Source of the DNA: Pseudomonadota bacterium
Lineage (GTDB): Bacteria; Pseudomonadota; Gammaproteobacteria; Burkholderiales; Burkholderiaceae_B
Direction: 5' to 3'
Assembly (NCBI GenBank): GCA_023389155.1
Contig: JAEWEV010000005.1
Span: 1-53,231, forward strand
DNA: 53,231 nucleotides
Part shown: positions 22,294 to 32,447 of the stretch, one piece after another
Layout of the letters: each line of letters begins with the position of its first letter
How positions within the stretch are numbered: the stretch's first letter is position 1
Notes under the pieces: model-generated
Told to the model about the DNA's origin: nothing
The model's input: the letters and a program-made list of their open reading frames with translations, nothing else
The model's database searches: none
Translations under genes and position numbers: made by a program

Positions 22294-24363
22294 ATGCAAT
22301 TGCACACAATAGCAAAGGTGGGGGCCGGCAAACTGGCGGCAGGCAGTCTGCGGCGACGTTCGCTGCAAACCCTGTGGGGAATGCTGGGGTCGGGACTGCT
22401 GCTGGCAGGTTGCGCCGAAACCGTGCAGAATACCCAGGCGGCCCGGCCTGCGCTGTCGCCAGGTAATCTGGCCGTGACCTCAACTGCTGTCGTGTACGGC
22501 CAGGCGCCCCGGCCTGTCCCGGAAGCCGCGCGTGCTGCTGTGGTTGCCGCCAGAACCGCCATGCAGAGTCGGCAATGGGATGCGTTGCCAGGCTATGCCG
22601 CACAGGCCCAGAGCGATCATGAGCTTGGGGGCTATCCCATGTACTGGTATCTGCGCCAGATGCTGAACAATCCGTCACAACCCATTCCTACCCAGCAGAT
22701 CTACACATTCCTGCAGCAGAATAAAAATCCCTATCTGGAAAACCGCCTGAAATCGGACTGGATTCTTGCATCGGCCAAACAGGGCGACTTTGAGACCATA
22801 AGGCGTATCGGCTCGGTTGCCAGCCGGACATCGGAAGTCGATTGCGCGATTTTGCAGGCCCGTTTCCTGGGCAATGGCCAGGTCACCGCTCGTCAGGCAC
22901 TTGACGTGTTCAAGCCAGGCATTGCCTGCTGGAATATGCTGCAACAACTGACGGCAGCCAAAATTGTTACGTACGAACACCTGGAACCATTGTTGCGTGA
23001 TGCCGTTGAGTATGACAGCAAAGACAACGCAAGGCGCTATGCGGCGCTGGCCTTTTCTCCTGCCGGATTGTCCTCTTACGACGCGATACTGGCCAACCCT
23101 ATGGGCTGGCTGGCCGGACAAGCCGGTCGGGCAGATGGCGAGTTGCAGGAACTGCGTGCGCTGGCGTTCAGCCGGCTGGCCCGGCAGGATCGGGATGGCG
23201 GATCAGTATTTCTGGAGCAACAAGGTGCATCACTGCTCAGTCCCCGCAATCTGCAGTGGGCATGGACACAGTTTGGTCTGATCGCAGCCCTGAATCTTGA
23301 GGCCCGGGCAGATGGCTGGTATCGCAAAGCCGGACAGGGTTTCCGGCTGAGTGATTACAATAATGCGTGGCGTACCCGGATGGCGCTGCGCCAGCCTGTC
23401 ATCGACTGGAAGTGGGTGGAACAGACTATCCGCATGATGGGGCCAGATCAGCAGAAGGAGCCGGTGTGGGTCTATTGGTACGCACGGGCACGGGCAGGTC
23501 AGGGTGACCGCGCCGGCGCCACGAGTGCATGGCAGTCGATTCTGTACGACCATGGTTTCTATGGTCAGCTTGCCACCGAGGCGCTGGGCAACAAAATTAC
23601 CGTTCCCCCGCAGCCTGCCGAACCAACTGCAGGCGAAATCAACAAGGCCAAGACGCATGAAGGGCTGCAACGCGCCATTGCGCTGTTCCGACTGGGATGG
23701 CGCCCGGAAGCCGTTGGCGAATGGAACTTTGCGATTCGCGGCATGAACGACAGGGAACTGATGGCGGCGGCCGAGTGGGCGTTGCGTGAGCAGGTCTACG
23801 ACCGCGCCATCAATACTTCTATGCTCACCAAAAATGAATTCAATTTCCGTCAGCGCTATGTGGCGCCCTTCGAAGGGAGGGTCAGCCGGCAGGCGCGGGA
23901 TGTTGGAGTGGATCCAGCCTGGGTTTATGGTCTGATTCGCCAGGAGTCCCGTTTTGTGACTGCGGCACGTTCCTCTGTGGGGGCGGCAGGCCTGATGCAG
24001 GTAATGCCCGGTACCGCGCGATTGGTGGCGCGCCGCCTGGGACTGAACTATTCGCCTGCCAGCGCCCATGATTTCGATACCAATACGCTTCTGGGTACGT
24101 CTTATCTGAAGATGACGCTTGACGATCTGGACGGCTCCCAGGTACTGGCAACGGCAGGCTATAACGCCGGGCCGAATCGCGCCAAACGCTGGCGGGATTC
24201 GCTGACCCAGTCGCTGGAAGGGGCGATCTTTGCGGAAACCATTCCCTATACCGAAACCCGCCTGTATGTGAAGCACGTGCTGTCTAATGCCACCTGGTAC
24301 GCGGCATCATTCAGTGGACAGCCACAATCCATCATTGCGCGACTAGGACAGGTGACGCCTTGA
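22294..24363 (+). CDS. Soluble-type lytic murein transglycosylase (Slt70-like), putative lipoprotein
   Basis: Slt-type enzymes cleave the glycan strand of peptidoglycan with formation of 1,6-anhydromuramic ends. The 689-residue protein has a long helical superhelix region (about 60-500). The catalytic goose-lysozyme-like domain follows (about 535-689), showing LIRQESRFVTAARSSVGAAG (catalytic Glu in QES), GLMQVMPGTAR and a YNAGP motif. The N-terminus contains a lipobox-like LLAGC at about residue 36, after an unusually long leader of about 35 residues. I start at the ATG at 22294, preceded by AGGACA. It overlaps cca by one base. Confidence 0.93.
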   Translation: MQLHTIAKVGAGKLAAGSLRRRSLQTLWGMLGSGLLLAGCAETVQNTQAARPALSPGNLAVTSTAVVYGQAPRPVPEAARAAVVAARTAMQSRQWDALPGYAAQAQSDHELGGYPMYWYLRQMLNNPSQPIPTQQIYTFLQQNKNPYLENRLKSDWILASAKQGDFETIRRIGSVASRTSEVDCAILQARFLGNGQVTARQALDVFKPGIACWNMLQQLTAAKIVTYEHLEPLLRDAVEYDSKDNARRYAALAFSPAGLSSYDAILANPMGWLAGQAGRADGELQELRALAFSRLARQDRDGGSVFLEQQGASLLSPRNLQWAWTQFGLIAALNLEARADGWYRKAGQGFRLSDYNNAWRTRMALRQPVIDWKWVEQTIRMMGPDQQKEPVWVYWYARARAGQGDRAGATSAWQSILYDHGFYGQLATEALGNKITVPPQPAEPTAGEINKAKTHEGLQRAIALFRLGWRPEAVGEWNFAIRGMNDRELMAAAEWALREQVYDRAINTSMLTKNEFNFRQRYVAPFEGRVSRQARDVGVDPAWVYGLIRQESRFVTAARSSVGAAGLMQVMPGTARLVARRLGLNYSPASAHDFDTNTLLGTSYLKMTLDDLDGSQVLATAGYNAGPNRAKRWRDSLTQSLEGAIFAETIPYTETRLYVKHVLSNATWYAASFSGQPQSIIARLGQVTP

Positions 24364-25532
24364 TGTCTGTAACTGACGGTCTTGACGTATATGTCGTCGG
24401 CGGTGCGGTACGCGATGAGTTGCTCGGCCTCCCGCAGGGCGATCGCGACTGGGTAGTGGTAGGTGTTGCGCCGCAGGAAATGGTGCGGCGTGGCTTTCAG
24501 CCGGTAGGAGGGGATTTTCCCGTGTTTCTGCATCCGCAGACCAAAGAGGAATATGCGCTGGCACGCACCGAAAGAAAAGCCGGACGCGGCTACCGCGGGT
24601 TTACCTTTCATACCGGCCCCGAGGTCACGCTGGAAGAGGATCTGAAGCGGCGGGATCTGACCATTAACGCCATGGCGCGCCGGCCCGATGGCACGCTGGT
24701 GGATCCGCTGGGCGGTAAAGACGATCTGGAGCGTCGCGTATTCCGTCATGCCAGCGAGGCATTTGTTGAAGATCCGGTACGCATTCTGCGGCTGGCGCGC
24801 TTTGCCGCACGCTTTACCGACTTTACCCTTGCCGCAGACACACTGGCGTTATGCCGGGAAATGGTCAGCAACGGCGAAGTGGATGCACTGGTGCCTGAGC
24901 GCGTATGGAAGGAACTCTCGCGTGGCCTCATGAGCGAGAAGCCTTCTCGCATGTTCTCCATCCTGCACGAAACCACGGCATTGCCTGTGGTGTTGCCTGG
25001 ATTACGATGGAATACCGAGGTCTCGCAGGCCACAGATCTGGCCGCGGCACGCATTCTGACATTGCCATCCCGTTACGCCGTTTTGCTGTCGCAGACGGCT
25101 GAACACGCGGCACTGAGTCGCCACCTGAAAGTGCCCTCCGATTGCGCGGATTACGCCAGGCTGGCGCAGATTCTGTCGGACAGATTCGACATGCTGCCGC
25201 TGCCCCCGAGTCCGACTCCGGAAGCGCATCTGCAGAAGCAGGCGCTGTATGTGCTGGAAACGCTGGAGGCCACAGACAGTTTGCGCAAACCGGCACGCTT
25301 TCGGGATCTGCTGGGGGTCGTGCTGTGCACACGCCACTCGCTGGTGGAAAATCTCGATGTGGAAATCTCGCGCATCGATTCCTGGACATCAATATTGGAA
25401 TGCTACCTGCAGGTAGATGCGGGGGCGGTGGCTAAACAGGCCGCAGCTGCGGCGGGTAACATCAAAGCGGCGGTGCGCACGGCAAGGCTGAATGCCATTG
25501 TCGAATGTCTGCAACAAATCTCACCGCGATAG
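24363..25532 (+). CDS. cca: CCA tRNA nucleotidyltransferase
   Basis: Cca adds or repairs the 3-prime CCA of tRNAs. The 389-residue protein has the class II nucleotidyltransferase head VYVVGGAVRDELLG and catalytic GDRDWVVVG, the nucleotide-selecting region KRRDLTINAMARRP, and the neck EDPVRILRLARFAARF. I see no clear metal-dependent HD-domain motif in the C-terminal part, unlike E. coli Cca, so it probably lacks the phosphohydrolase activity. Its ATG shares a base with the stop of the upstream transglycosylase gene (TGATG), suggesting translational coupling. Confidence 0.93.
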   Translation: MSVTDGLDVYVVGGAVRDELLGLPQGDRDWVVVGVAPQEMVRRGFQPVGGDFPVFLHPQTKEEYALARTERKAGRGYRGFTFHTGPEVTLEEDLKRRDLTINAMARRPDGTLVDPLGGKDDLERRVFRHASEAFVEDPVRILRLARFAARFTDFTLAADTLALCREMVSNGEVDALVPERVWKELSRGLMSEKPSRMFSILHETTALPVVLPGLRWNTEVSQATDLAAARILTLPSRYAVLLSQTAEHAALSRHLKVPSDCADYARLAQILSDRFDMLPLPPSPTPEAHLQKQALYVLETLEATDSLRKPARFRDLLGVVLCTRHSLVENLDVEISRIDSWTSILECYLQVDAGAVAKQAAAAAGNIKAAVRTARLNAIVECLQQISPR

Positions 25533-25655
25533 CTGGAGCGGACGACGAACTGGCGCATCGGGCAGTGAGTCACAAATGATGGCGCGGAACAGATGGCAGC
25601 TCGGCTGGCGGGATGCTGACGGGATCTCAAACCGGAGGTCGATGCACGGGTCTGA

Positions 25656-25685
25656 TGGAGAATGCACAGGTGGAGAATGTACAGG
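25656..25685. repeat. Two-copy 15-bp tandem repeat after cca
   Basis: TGGAGAATGCACAGG is followed directly by TGGAGAATGTACAGG, one base different. It lies in the 200-base gap between convergent cca and ubiX, which otherwise shows nothing recognisable. Confidence 0.6.
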
Positions 25686-25736
25686 CGGCCTGCAGAAGAT
25701 GGAGCGGTGAACAACGCGTTATACAGGCAACCCATT

Positions 25737-26336
25737 CTACGGATTGGTCATGCCTTCCCAGCGCCTGACCGCACCGGTGTCAATGTCAAACAGATCCAGG
25801 GCGCGTCCCACGGTGTGATCAACCATGGCAGAAAGACTTTCGGGATGAGCGTAAAACGCCGGCACCGGAGGCATAACAATGGCACCCATTTCGGTCACCG
25901 ACACCATGCTGCGCAGATGCCCCAGATGCAGCGGAGTTTCCCGAAGCATCAGCACCAGCTTGCGGCGTTCCTTGAGTACGACGTCGGCCGCGCGGGTCAG
26001 CAGGGAAGAGGTCACGCCACTGGCGATTTCCGACAGTGTACGAACGGAACATGGTGCGATCAGCATGCCCCGTGTTTTGAATGAGCCGCTGGAAATGGTG
26101 GCACCGACATCCTGAATGGCATGGACCACTGTTGCACGATCAGCCAGTTCACCAGGATGCATTTGCAGTTCCTGCGACAGGGTAAGACTGGCGGAACGGG
26201 TCATGACCAGATGAGTTTCCACGCCGGCTTCACGGAGCAGTTCCAGTGCACGAACGCCATAAATGGCGCCCGAGGCACCGGTAATGCCAACGATTATTCG
26301 CGCCGGGGCGCAAGCGGAGGTTTGCATGGATTGCAT
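25737..26336 (-). CDS. ubiX: Flavin prenyltransferase UbiX
   Basis: UbiX prenylates FMN to make the cofactor used by UbiD decarboxylases in ubiquinone synthesis. The protein is about 199 residues and has the family glycine-rich FMN-binding start RIIVGITGASGAIYGVRALELL. It continues with the central APCSVRTLSEIASG segment, KERRKLVLMLRETPLHLGHLR with the conserved RETP motif, and VMPPVPAFY. The start is given as the ATG at 26336 (AGGA upstream); the ATG at 26327 is an alternative. No ubiD is nearby in the window. Confidence 0.93.
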   Translation of the reverse strand: MQSMQTSACAPARIIVGITGASGAIYGVRALELLREAGVETHLVMTRSASLTLSQELQMHPGELADRATVVHAIQDVGATISSGSFKTRGMLIAPCSVRTLSEIASGVTSSLLTRAADVVLKERRKLVLMLRETPLHLGHLRSMVSVTEMGAIVMPPVPAFYAHPESLSAMVDHTVGRALDLFDIDTGAVRRWEGMTNP

Positions 26337-26509
26337 ACAGTCCTGGTAAACGTGTGTTGCCACTCTGATTATTTGCAGCTTGCGGCGCAGAACGGTTCGC
26401 CGACAGGTTATTATACCCGCAGGCGGCTTGGACGTTTTCACACATCCTGTCGGATATGGGCGAGTACGTATCAGTAACGAAGTCGGCGACGATGTAACAG
26501 GGAGCAGTC

Positions 26510-27136
26510 ATGAAGCAGCAAAACACGCAAGCGGATCACTGGCAGTTTTCACTTGCCGTGTATACGCATGGCGATGTATCCGAACATTGCCTGGCCTTGC
26601 AGAATCGGCTGGGGCTGGACGTTAATATTTTGCTGATGATGTTGTGGGCAGCCAGACTGTGGGGCTGTGCACCATCACCACAGCAGATTGAAGAGGCCGA
26701 CACCACGGTTCGCGCATGGCGCGAAGTGGTAATTCTGCCGCTGCGCAAGTTGCGAACCCGGCTCAAGTCCGGGCCGCCACCCGCGCCAGACGCAATGACA
26801 AATGAATTCAGAGAAAATATCAAGCGTCTGGAACTGGATGCCGAGCGCAGGGAACAGGATATTCTGGCGCAGTGGGTAAGACAACAGATGCCGAAGTCCC
26901 GTTCGCCGGACTGCCCGCAAGAAGGGGCGATTACAGATGTAATGACCTCATCTGACGGGATGCTTGCAGTACTTGAACAGACGGCGGTGCGGGTCATTGC
27001 CTATTTCGAAGGCAAGTCAGTGAACATTGACACTGCGGATGCCGAAGCGCACGCCACAGATCCGTGGCTGGCGCTGCAGCATGCGCATGAGGTCGTAGTG
27101 GCAGCCGCCCGGGCTGGAACTACTACAGACGCTTAG
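26510..27136 (+). CDS. TIGR02444/DUF2390 family protein
   Basis: The 208-residue protein matches the DUF2390 (TIGR02444) family of uncharacterised proteobacterial proteins. The N-terminal half carries FSLAVYTHGDVSEHCLALQNRLGLDVNILLMMLWAA, then an Arg/Lys-rich WREVVILPLRKLRTRLK helix. The C-terminal half is charged, variable and helical. Function is unknown. A good GGGAG ribosome site precedes the ATG. Its stop overlaps the stop of the converging downstream gene by four bases. Confidence 0.8.
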   Translation: MKQQNTQADHWQFSLAVYTHGDVSEHCLALQNRLGLDVNILLMMLWAARLWGCAPSPQQIEEADTTVRAWREVVILPLRKLRTRLKSGPPPAPDAMTNEFRENIKRLELDAERREQDILAQWVRQQMPKSRSPDCPQEGAITDVMTSSDGMLAVLEQTAVRVIAYFEGKSVNIDTADAEAHATDPWLALQHAHEVVVAAARAGTTTDA

Positions 27137-27510
27137 AACCAGGAGGTGGTCGACACGCCCTTACCATCGTTAAGGCGAATGGCGCCCATGACGATGCGAT
27201 AGATGTACCAGACGGTCACGGCGATCAACACGATCCAGCCGATAAGAATGATCATCAGCAATATGCCCAGGAGTGCACCGATCAGACTGATCCAGAAGGT
27301 GCGGATCAGGTATTGCATATGATCGTAATAAATCGTATTGGTGAATTCGCCGCGTTTCGCGTAGGCCATAATGACGCCAACCACGGCGGCCAGGCCTGTA
27401 AATAATCCCAGCGCATACATGGCATATGTGATCCACGTAAAATTGCGGGCACTATTGTCCGGCACGTGAACCGGCATCTGGCTTTGGTTCGGGCTGTGTT
27501 CTTCATTCAT
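27133..27510 (-). CDS. DUF4870 family membrane protein
   Basis: This 125-residue protein has a polar N-terminus and three or four membrane segments (about 24-50, 70-95 and 85-112). It carries the family pattern YAMYALGLFTGLAAVVGVIMAY and a VWYIYRIVMGAIRLNDG end. These features match DUF4870-like small membrane proteins, often seen in Alcaligenaceae. The function is unknown. It converges with the TIGR02444 gene and is divergent from the small regulator-like gene at 27790. Confidence 0.8.
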   Translation of the reverse strand: MNEEHSPNQSQMPVHVPDNSARNFTWITYAMYALGLFTGLAAVVGVIMAYAKRGEFTNTIYYDHMQYLIRTFWISLIGALLGILLMIILIGWIVLIAVTVWYIYRIVMGAIRLNDGKGVSTTSWF

Positions 27511-27552
27511 GGCGTTGTCCCCTGTTTACGCTATCAGAACCTACTGTATTAC

Positions 27553-27564
27553 ATATCCGGATAT
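27553..27564. promoter_or_regulatory. 12-bp palindrome in a divergent intergenic region
   Basis: ATATCCGGATAT is a perfect palindrome, 43 bases upstream of the DUF4870 start. A divergent gene at 27790 encodes a possible ribbon-helix-helix protein that might bind here; this is a guess. A weak promoter (TTGATT, 16 bases, TACTGT) for the plus-strand gene can be seen in the same gap. Confidence 0.3.
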
Positions 27565-27789
27565 TAATAAACCTCTAATGTCGCGAGTACACCATTAATT
27601 GCATTTGTGAAAAAATGTCGCGGAACAGTCTATGGCAAGGGGATTTGATTGCACTGTTGCATGGCTTACTGTAGACTCGCGCGGCACGGGTAGTCTTTAC
27701 ACTTGCGTGGCCTGCTGCAGTCGCAGTTGATCGCACACCGGGATCGCCGATTGCCGGATCCTCTCACTTACGCCATCAGGAAAACAATA

Positions 27790-28059
27790 ATGAAAAAATT
27801 CGGTCTCGAAAAAGCCAAAGCGCTGAAAACAGTGGGAAAAATGAAGCGGGAAGGTGTTTCTGACCGTTTCGGTGATGCTGCGGACGAAGCCCTGGATCGT
27901 CGTGCCCAGCGCAGGCTGGATCAGGCCCAGGGACTTGTTTCCTTCCCGGTCAAGCTGAAACAGGACGTGATCAGCCAGATTCGTGCGCGCAGCGAGCAGC
28001 AGGGCGTCAGCACTAACGAGCTCATTGGCAAATTGCTGGAACAGGCGCTCAAAGGCTGA
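27790..28059 (+). CDS. Small basic protein, possible ribbon-helix-helix regulator
   Basis: This 89-residue protein is not one I recognise by name. The N-terminal 45 residues are rich in Lys and Arg (KKFGLEKAKALKTVGKMKRE). The C-terminal part, LVSFPVKLKQDVISQIRARS then GVSTNELIGKLLEQAL, has the strand-helix-helix pattern of Arc/MetJ-type DNA-binding proteins. The ATG at 27790 is preceded by AGGAAA; longer upstream frames lack such a site. Coding quality looks good. It could be an antitoxin-like or nucleoid protein, but no toxin partner is evident. Confidence 0.6.
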   Translation: MKKFGLEKAKALKTVGKMKREGVSDRFGDAADEALDRRAQRRLDQAQGLVSFPVKLKQDVISQIRARSEQQGVSTNELIGKLLEQALKG

Positions 28060-28144
28060 TCGCAGAACACGCGTTGGCGACGAACCCTGTAACTTGCGTG
28101 TTTTCTCAGACTGGTAATACGCAAGGGCAAGCTGGTCAGTCGTT

Positions 28145-28318
28145 TTGTCCTGCGCAGACAACCGCTGGCATGACGATGTCGAGCTGGTTACGAAAGATCA
28201 GCGCGGCCGCATCGTTTACACAGGAAAAAATGGAAAACGTGTTGGCTGGTTCTATCTGACGGTTAGTTGCGGCGAGCCGGGTTGGTCGCGGAATTCGTAT
28301 GATCAGCCGTGGCAATAA
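28145..28318 (+). CDS. Possible small or partial protein (57 codons)
   Basis: A frame open from a stop near 28120 to the TAA at 28316-28318 translates to a very protein-like sequence: DVELVTKDQRGRIVYTGKNG, followed by KRVGWFYLTVSCGEPGWSRN. The only usable start is a TTG at 28145, without a good ribosome site. The segment upstream in the same frame (RVGDEPCNLRVFSDW) is also protein-like but ends in a stop. It may be a short gene, or a decayed remnant with one nonsense mutation. I recognise no family. The rest of the gap 28060-28353 is unassigned. Confidence 0.3.
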   Translation: MSCADNRWHDDVELVTKDQRGRIVYTGKNGKRVGWFYLTVSCGEPGWSRNSYDQPWQ

Positions 28319-28353
28319 CGGATACGTGAGTCATTATTGGCTCGTGGTAAAGA

Positions 28354-29328
28354 TCAGCTTTCAATCTGGCCTGGATCATCTTCCGGTGTCTGGCGTTCAT
28401 AATGCTCATGGGCCTGCGGCTTGATGAACAATGTCGTGACTTCGGGATGAGCCTTGCGAATCTTGTTCTCCAGTGCAACCACTATAGCCTCCAGCTCGGG
28501 GACGCGCAGGGCATCGGAAAACTCCAGACTAATGGCAACGGTGATTTCCTGCGGTGCGGTCTGTACTGTGATCAGGCCATTCACTTGTGATACCCCCGCT
28601 GTACCTTCTGCCAGAGTCAGTATGGAGTCCCGGATCTGGGGGCTTGCCGCTTCGCCAATAAGCAGACCTTTGGTTTCGCGCGCCACCAGCAGCGCCGTCA
28701 GGCCCAGTGTGATGCCAATCAATACAGATGCCACGCCATCATAGATCGGGTTATCTAGCGCGACAGACAGATAAACACCCACAAATGCAATGGCCACTCC
28801 CAGGATGGCCGCCGTGTCTTCCAGCAGCACAATGAAGGTGGGTGGATCCTTGCTGTGTATGATCATGCGAAACAGCTCGGAATATGGACGGTTTCCGCGG
28901 AATTTTCTCAGAGTGAAGGCCCAGGAAAAGCCTTCGAACAGCACGGCCAGCGCCAGCACGATATAGGTCACATAGGCAGATTCAATGGCATGCGGCTCAC
29001 GAATATGCATGATGCCTTCATAGACCGAGACGCCAGCGCCGAAAGTGAGAATCAGCAGCCCCACCACGAAGCTCCAGAAATACACTTCGCGCCCGTAGCC
29101 TATGGGGTGTTTTTTGTCTGGCCTGTTATGACTGCGATGCACGCCATACAACAGCAGGATTTCATTAGTGGAGTCGACGACCGAGTGCACCCCTTCGCTG
29201 AGCATCGCAGAGCTGCCAGTGAAGGCAGCAGCGATGAACTTGCTGATGGCCACCAGAATATTGCCCGCCAGCGCCACGTAAATGACCATCGTTGATGTGT
29301 TGTCGTCTTGTGGTGTGCTTCGGGCCAT
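28354..29328 (-). CDS. Cation diffusion facilitator family transporter
   Basis: CDF proteins export divalent metals, usually zinc, in exchange for protons. The 324-residue protein has about six membrane helices. It contains the TM2 metal-site segment SEGVHSVVDSTNEILLLYG (His and Asp) and the TM5-type segment VLLEDTAAILGV (Glu-Asp). This matches the ZnT9/SLC30A9-like branch rather than classical FieF or CzcD. A cytoplasmic ferredoxin-like C-terminal domain follows (about 215-310). An AGGAAA site precedes the start. No regulator is adjacent. Confidence 0.9.
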   Translation of the reverse strand: MARSTPQDDNTSTMVIYVALAGNILVAISKFIAAAFTGSSAMLSEGVHSVVDSTNEILLLYGVHRSHNRPDKKHPIGYGREVYFWSFVVGLLILTFGAGVSVYEGIMHIREPHAIESAYVTYIVLALAVLFEGFSWAFTLRKFRGNRPYSELFRMIIHSKDPPTFIVLLEDTAAILGVAIAFVGVYLSVALDNPIYDGVASVLIGITLGLTALLVARETKGLLIGEAASPQIRDSILTLAEGTAGVSQVNGLITVQTAPQEITVAISLEFSDALRVPELEAIVVALENKIRKAHPEVTTLFIKPQAHEHYERQTPEDDPGQIES

Positions 29329-29470
29329 CAGGTTTTCCTGTAGGGTGTCGGTTATCTGTCGCTGCTATTGCGGCTGAAATATCACGAGCACAATATACCA
29401 TCTGCGTTGAGCTGGCACATACCGCCCTCCAGAAAAAAAACTGTGCGCCGCAACGTCTGCGAGCCGCAAC

Positions 29471-30769
29471 TTACAGTCGATGACGCCGATCGCCCGTGGC
29501 AAAGCCCGCCAGATCCATGTCCACGTTTCTGCCGATGGCCATGACCTTGAACAGTTCACCCATTTCCGCTTCTGACAGCAGCTTCTGCACCGGACCGATC
29601 TGCCTGGCGTAGTCGGCGGTTTCGTTCGGATCCAGTATGCCCAGCATGTCCAGCAGGCCGCAGTTGAGCAGGAAGCGCGCCTGGGTGGTGTAACCCAGAA
29701 CTTCCAGTCCGCCTGTCATCGCAGCATCGGCGATGGCGGTAAAGTCCACATGTGCGGTGATGTCCTGAATGCCCGGGAACTGCAGGGGGTGACTATGGGC
29801 GTGATGCAGGAGATGGCACATCAGCGTGCCTTCGTTGCGTTGGGGATGGTAGTACTCGTGTTGGGGAAAACCGTAATCGATCAATAGTGCGACGCCGGCT
29901 TCCAGCCACTGACCCATGCCTGTTACCCAGGATTCGGCTTGCAGATTGACTTCGGAGCGGTAACCGGACAGGGCTGGCATGCGCGCCCGCACCGCCTGCT
30001 CCAGTGCCCGGCCGGCGGGTGTTCGCAGAAACTCAAAAGTGTCGGGTGGATCGCTGTTTTCGAGAACGCGGTTCGTGTCTTTCGGGTCGGAGCCTTCATT
30101 TTTTCGCGGCCAATCGTGACTGGCCGCATTGGCACTATGCGGGACCGATGCCTTACGGTTCACCACATTCAGCTCGTAGACTTTGTCATCGTCGCCCCAT
30201 TCGAACAGGGAGACAGGCATGGCGTCGAGGACTTCATTGGCAACGACGCAGCCGCGGAACGAATCGGGCAGACTGCTCAGCCACGTGACGCTATCGCCAA
30301 AAGGCGCAAGCCGCTGGCGCTGGCGTCGTGTGAGGTCGCCGGAGACATCAAGGATTTGATATTGCAAATCGGGAAATTGTGGCAATAGCGCCTGCAATAA
30401 TTGTTCTGCAAGTGCGCCGGAGCCGGCACCAAATTCCAGGATATGTGGGGTGCCCAGATGTGTGAGTACAGGGCTGATCTGCTGGGCGAGGGCGCGGCCA
30501 AACCAGGGCGTTAGCTCTGGTGCCGTGACAAAGTCTCCCTGCAGGGCAGTGCCGGCAGCAGCATGGGTATCGCCAAATTTGAGGGGAGCGCCGGCGTAGT
30601 AGCCGGTTTGAGGATCATACAGCGCAGCATGCATCCATTGCGCGAAGGGCAACCCTTGCGGGCCGGCTTCACGGACAAGCCCGGCAAGATGGTGCCGGGC
30701 TTTTTCACTATAGCGCTGCGCTGCTTCCTGTATCTGGGGCAGCGCCGGGCCGTTTGGGTTTGCACGCAT
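29471..30769 (-). CDS. MidA/NDUFAF7-family SAM-dependent methyltransferase (COG1565)
   Basis: The family includes the mitochondrial NDUFAF7, which dimethylates an arginine of complex I. The 432-residue protein has the N-terminal PFAQWMHAALYDPQTGYYAG box, GDFVTAPELTPWFG, SAM motif I EFGAGSG (112-118), and NEVLDAMPV. An unusual polar segment (about residues 204-245) interrupts the domain between the strand KVYELNVVN and PAGRALEQAV. A GGAAAG ribosome site is present. Its bacterial substrate is unproven. Confidence 0.88.
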   Translation of the reverse strand: MRANPNGPALPQIQEAAQRYSEKARHHLAGLVREAGPQGLPFAQWMHAALYDPQTGYYAGAPLKFGDTHAAAGTALQGDFVTAPELTPWFGRALAQQISPVLTHLGTPHILEFGAGSGALAEQLLQALLPQFPDLQYQILDVSGDLTRRQRQRLAPFGDSVTWLSSLPDSFRGCVVANEVLDAMPVSLFEWGDDDKVYELNVVNRKASVPHSANAASHDWPRKNEGSDPKDTNRVLENSDPPDTFEFLRTPAGRALEQAVRARMPALSGYRSEVNLQAESWVTGMGQWLEAGVALLIDYGFPQHEYYHPQRNEGTLMCHLLHHAHSHPLQFPGIQDITAHVDFTAIADAAMTGGLEVLGYTTQARFLLNCGLLDMLGILDPNETADYARQIGPVQKLLSEAEMGELFKVMAIGRNVDMDLAGFATGDRRHRL

Positions 30770-30809
30770 AACTTTCCAACATGACTTCAGGAAAGTGCAT
30801 TATAAAGGT

Positions 30810-32447
<1,638 letters not shown>

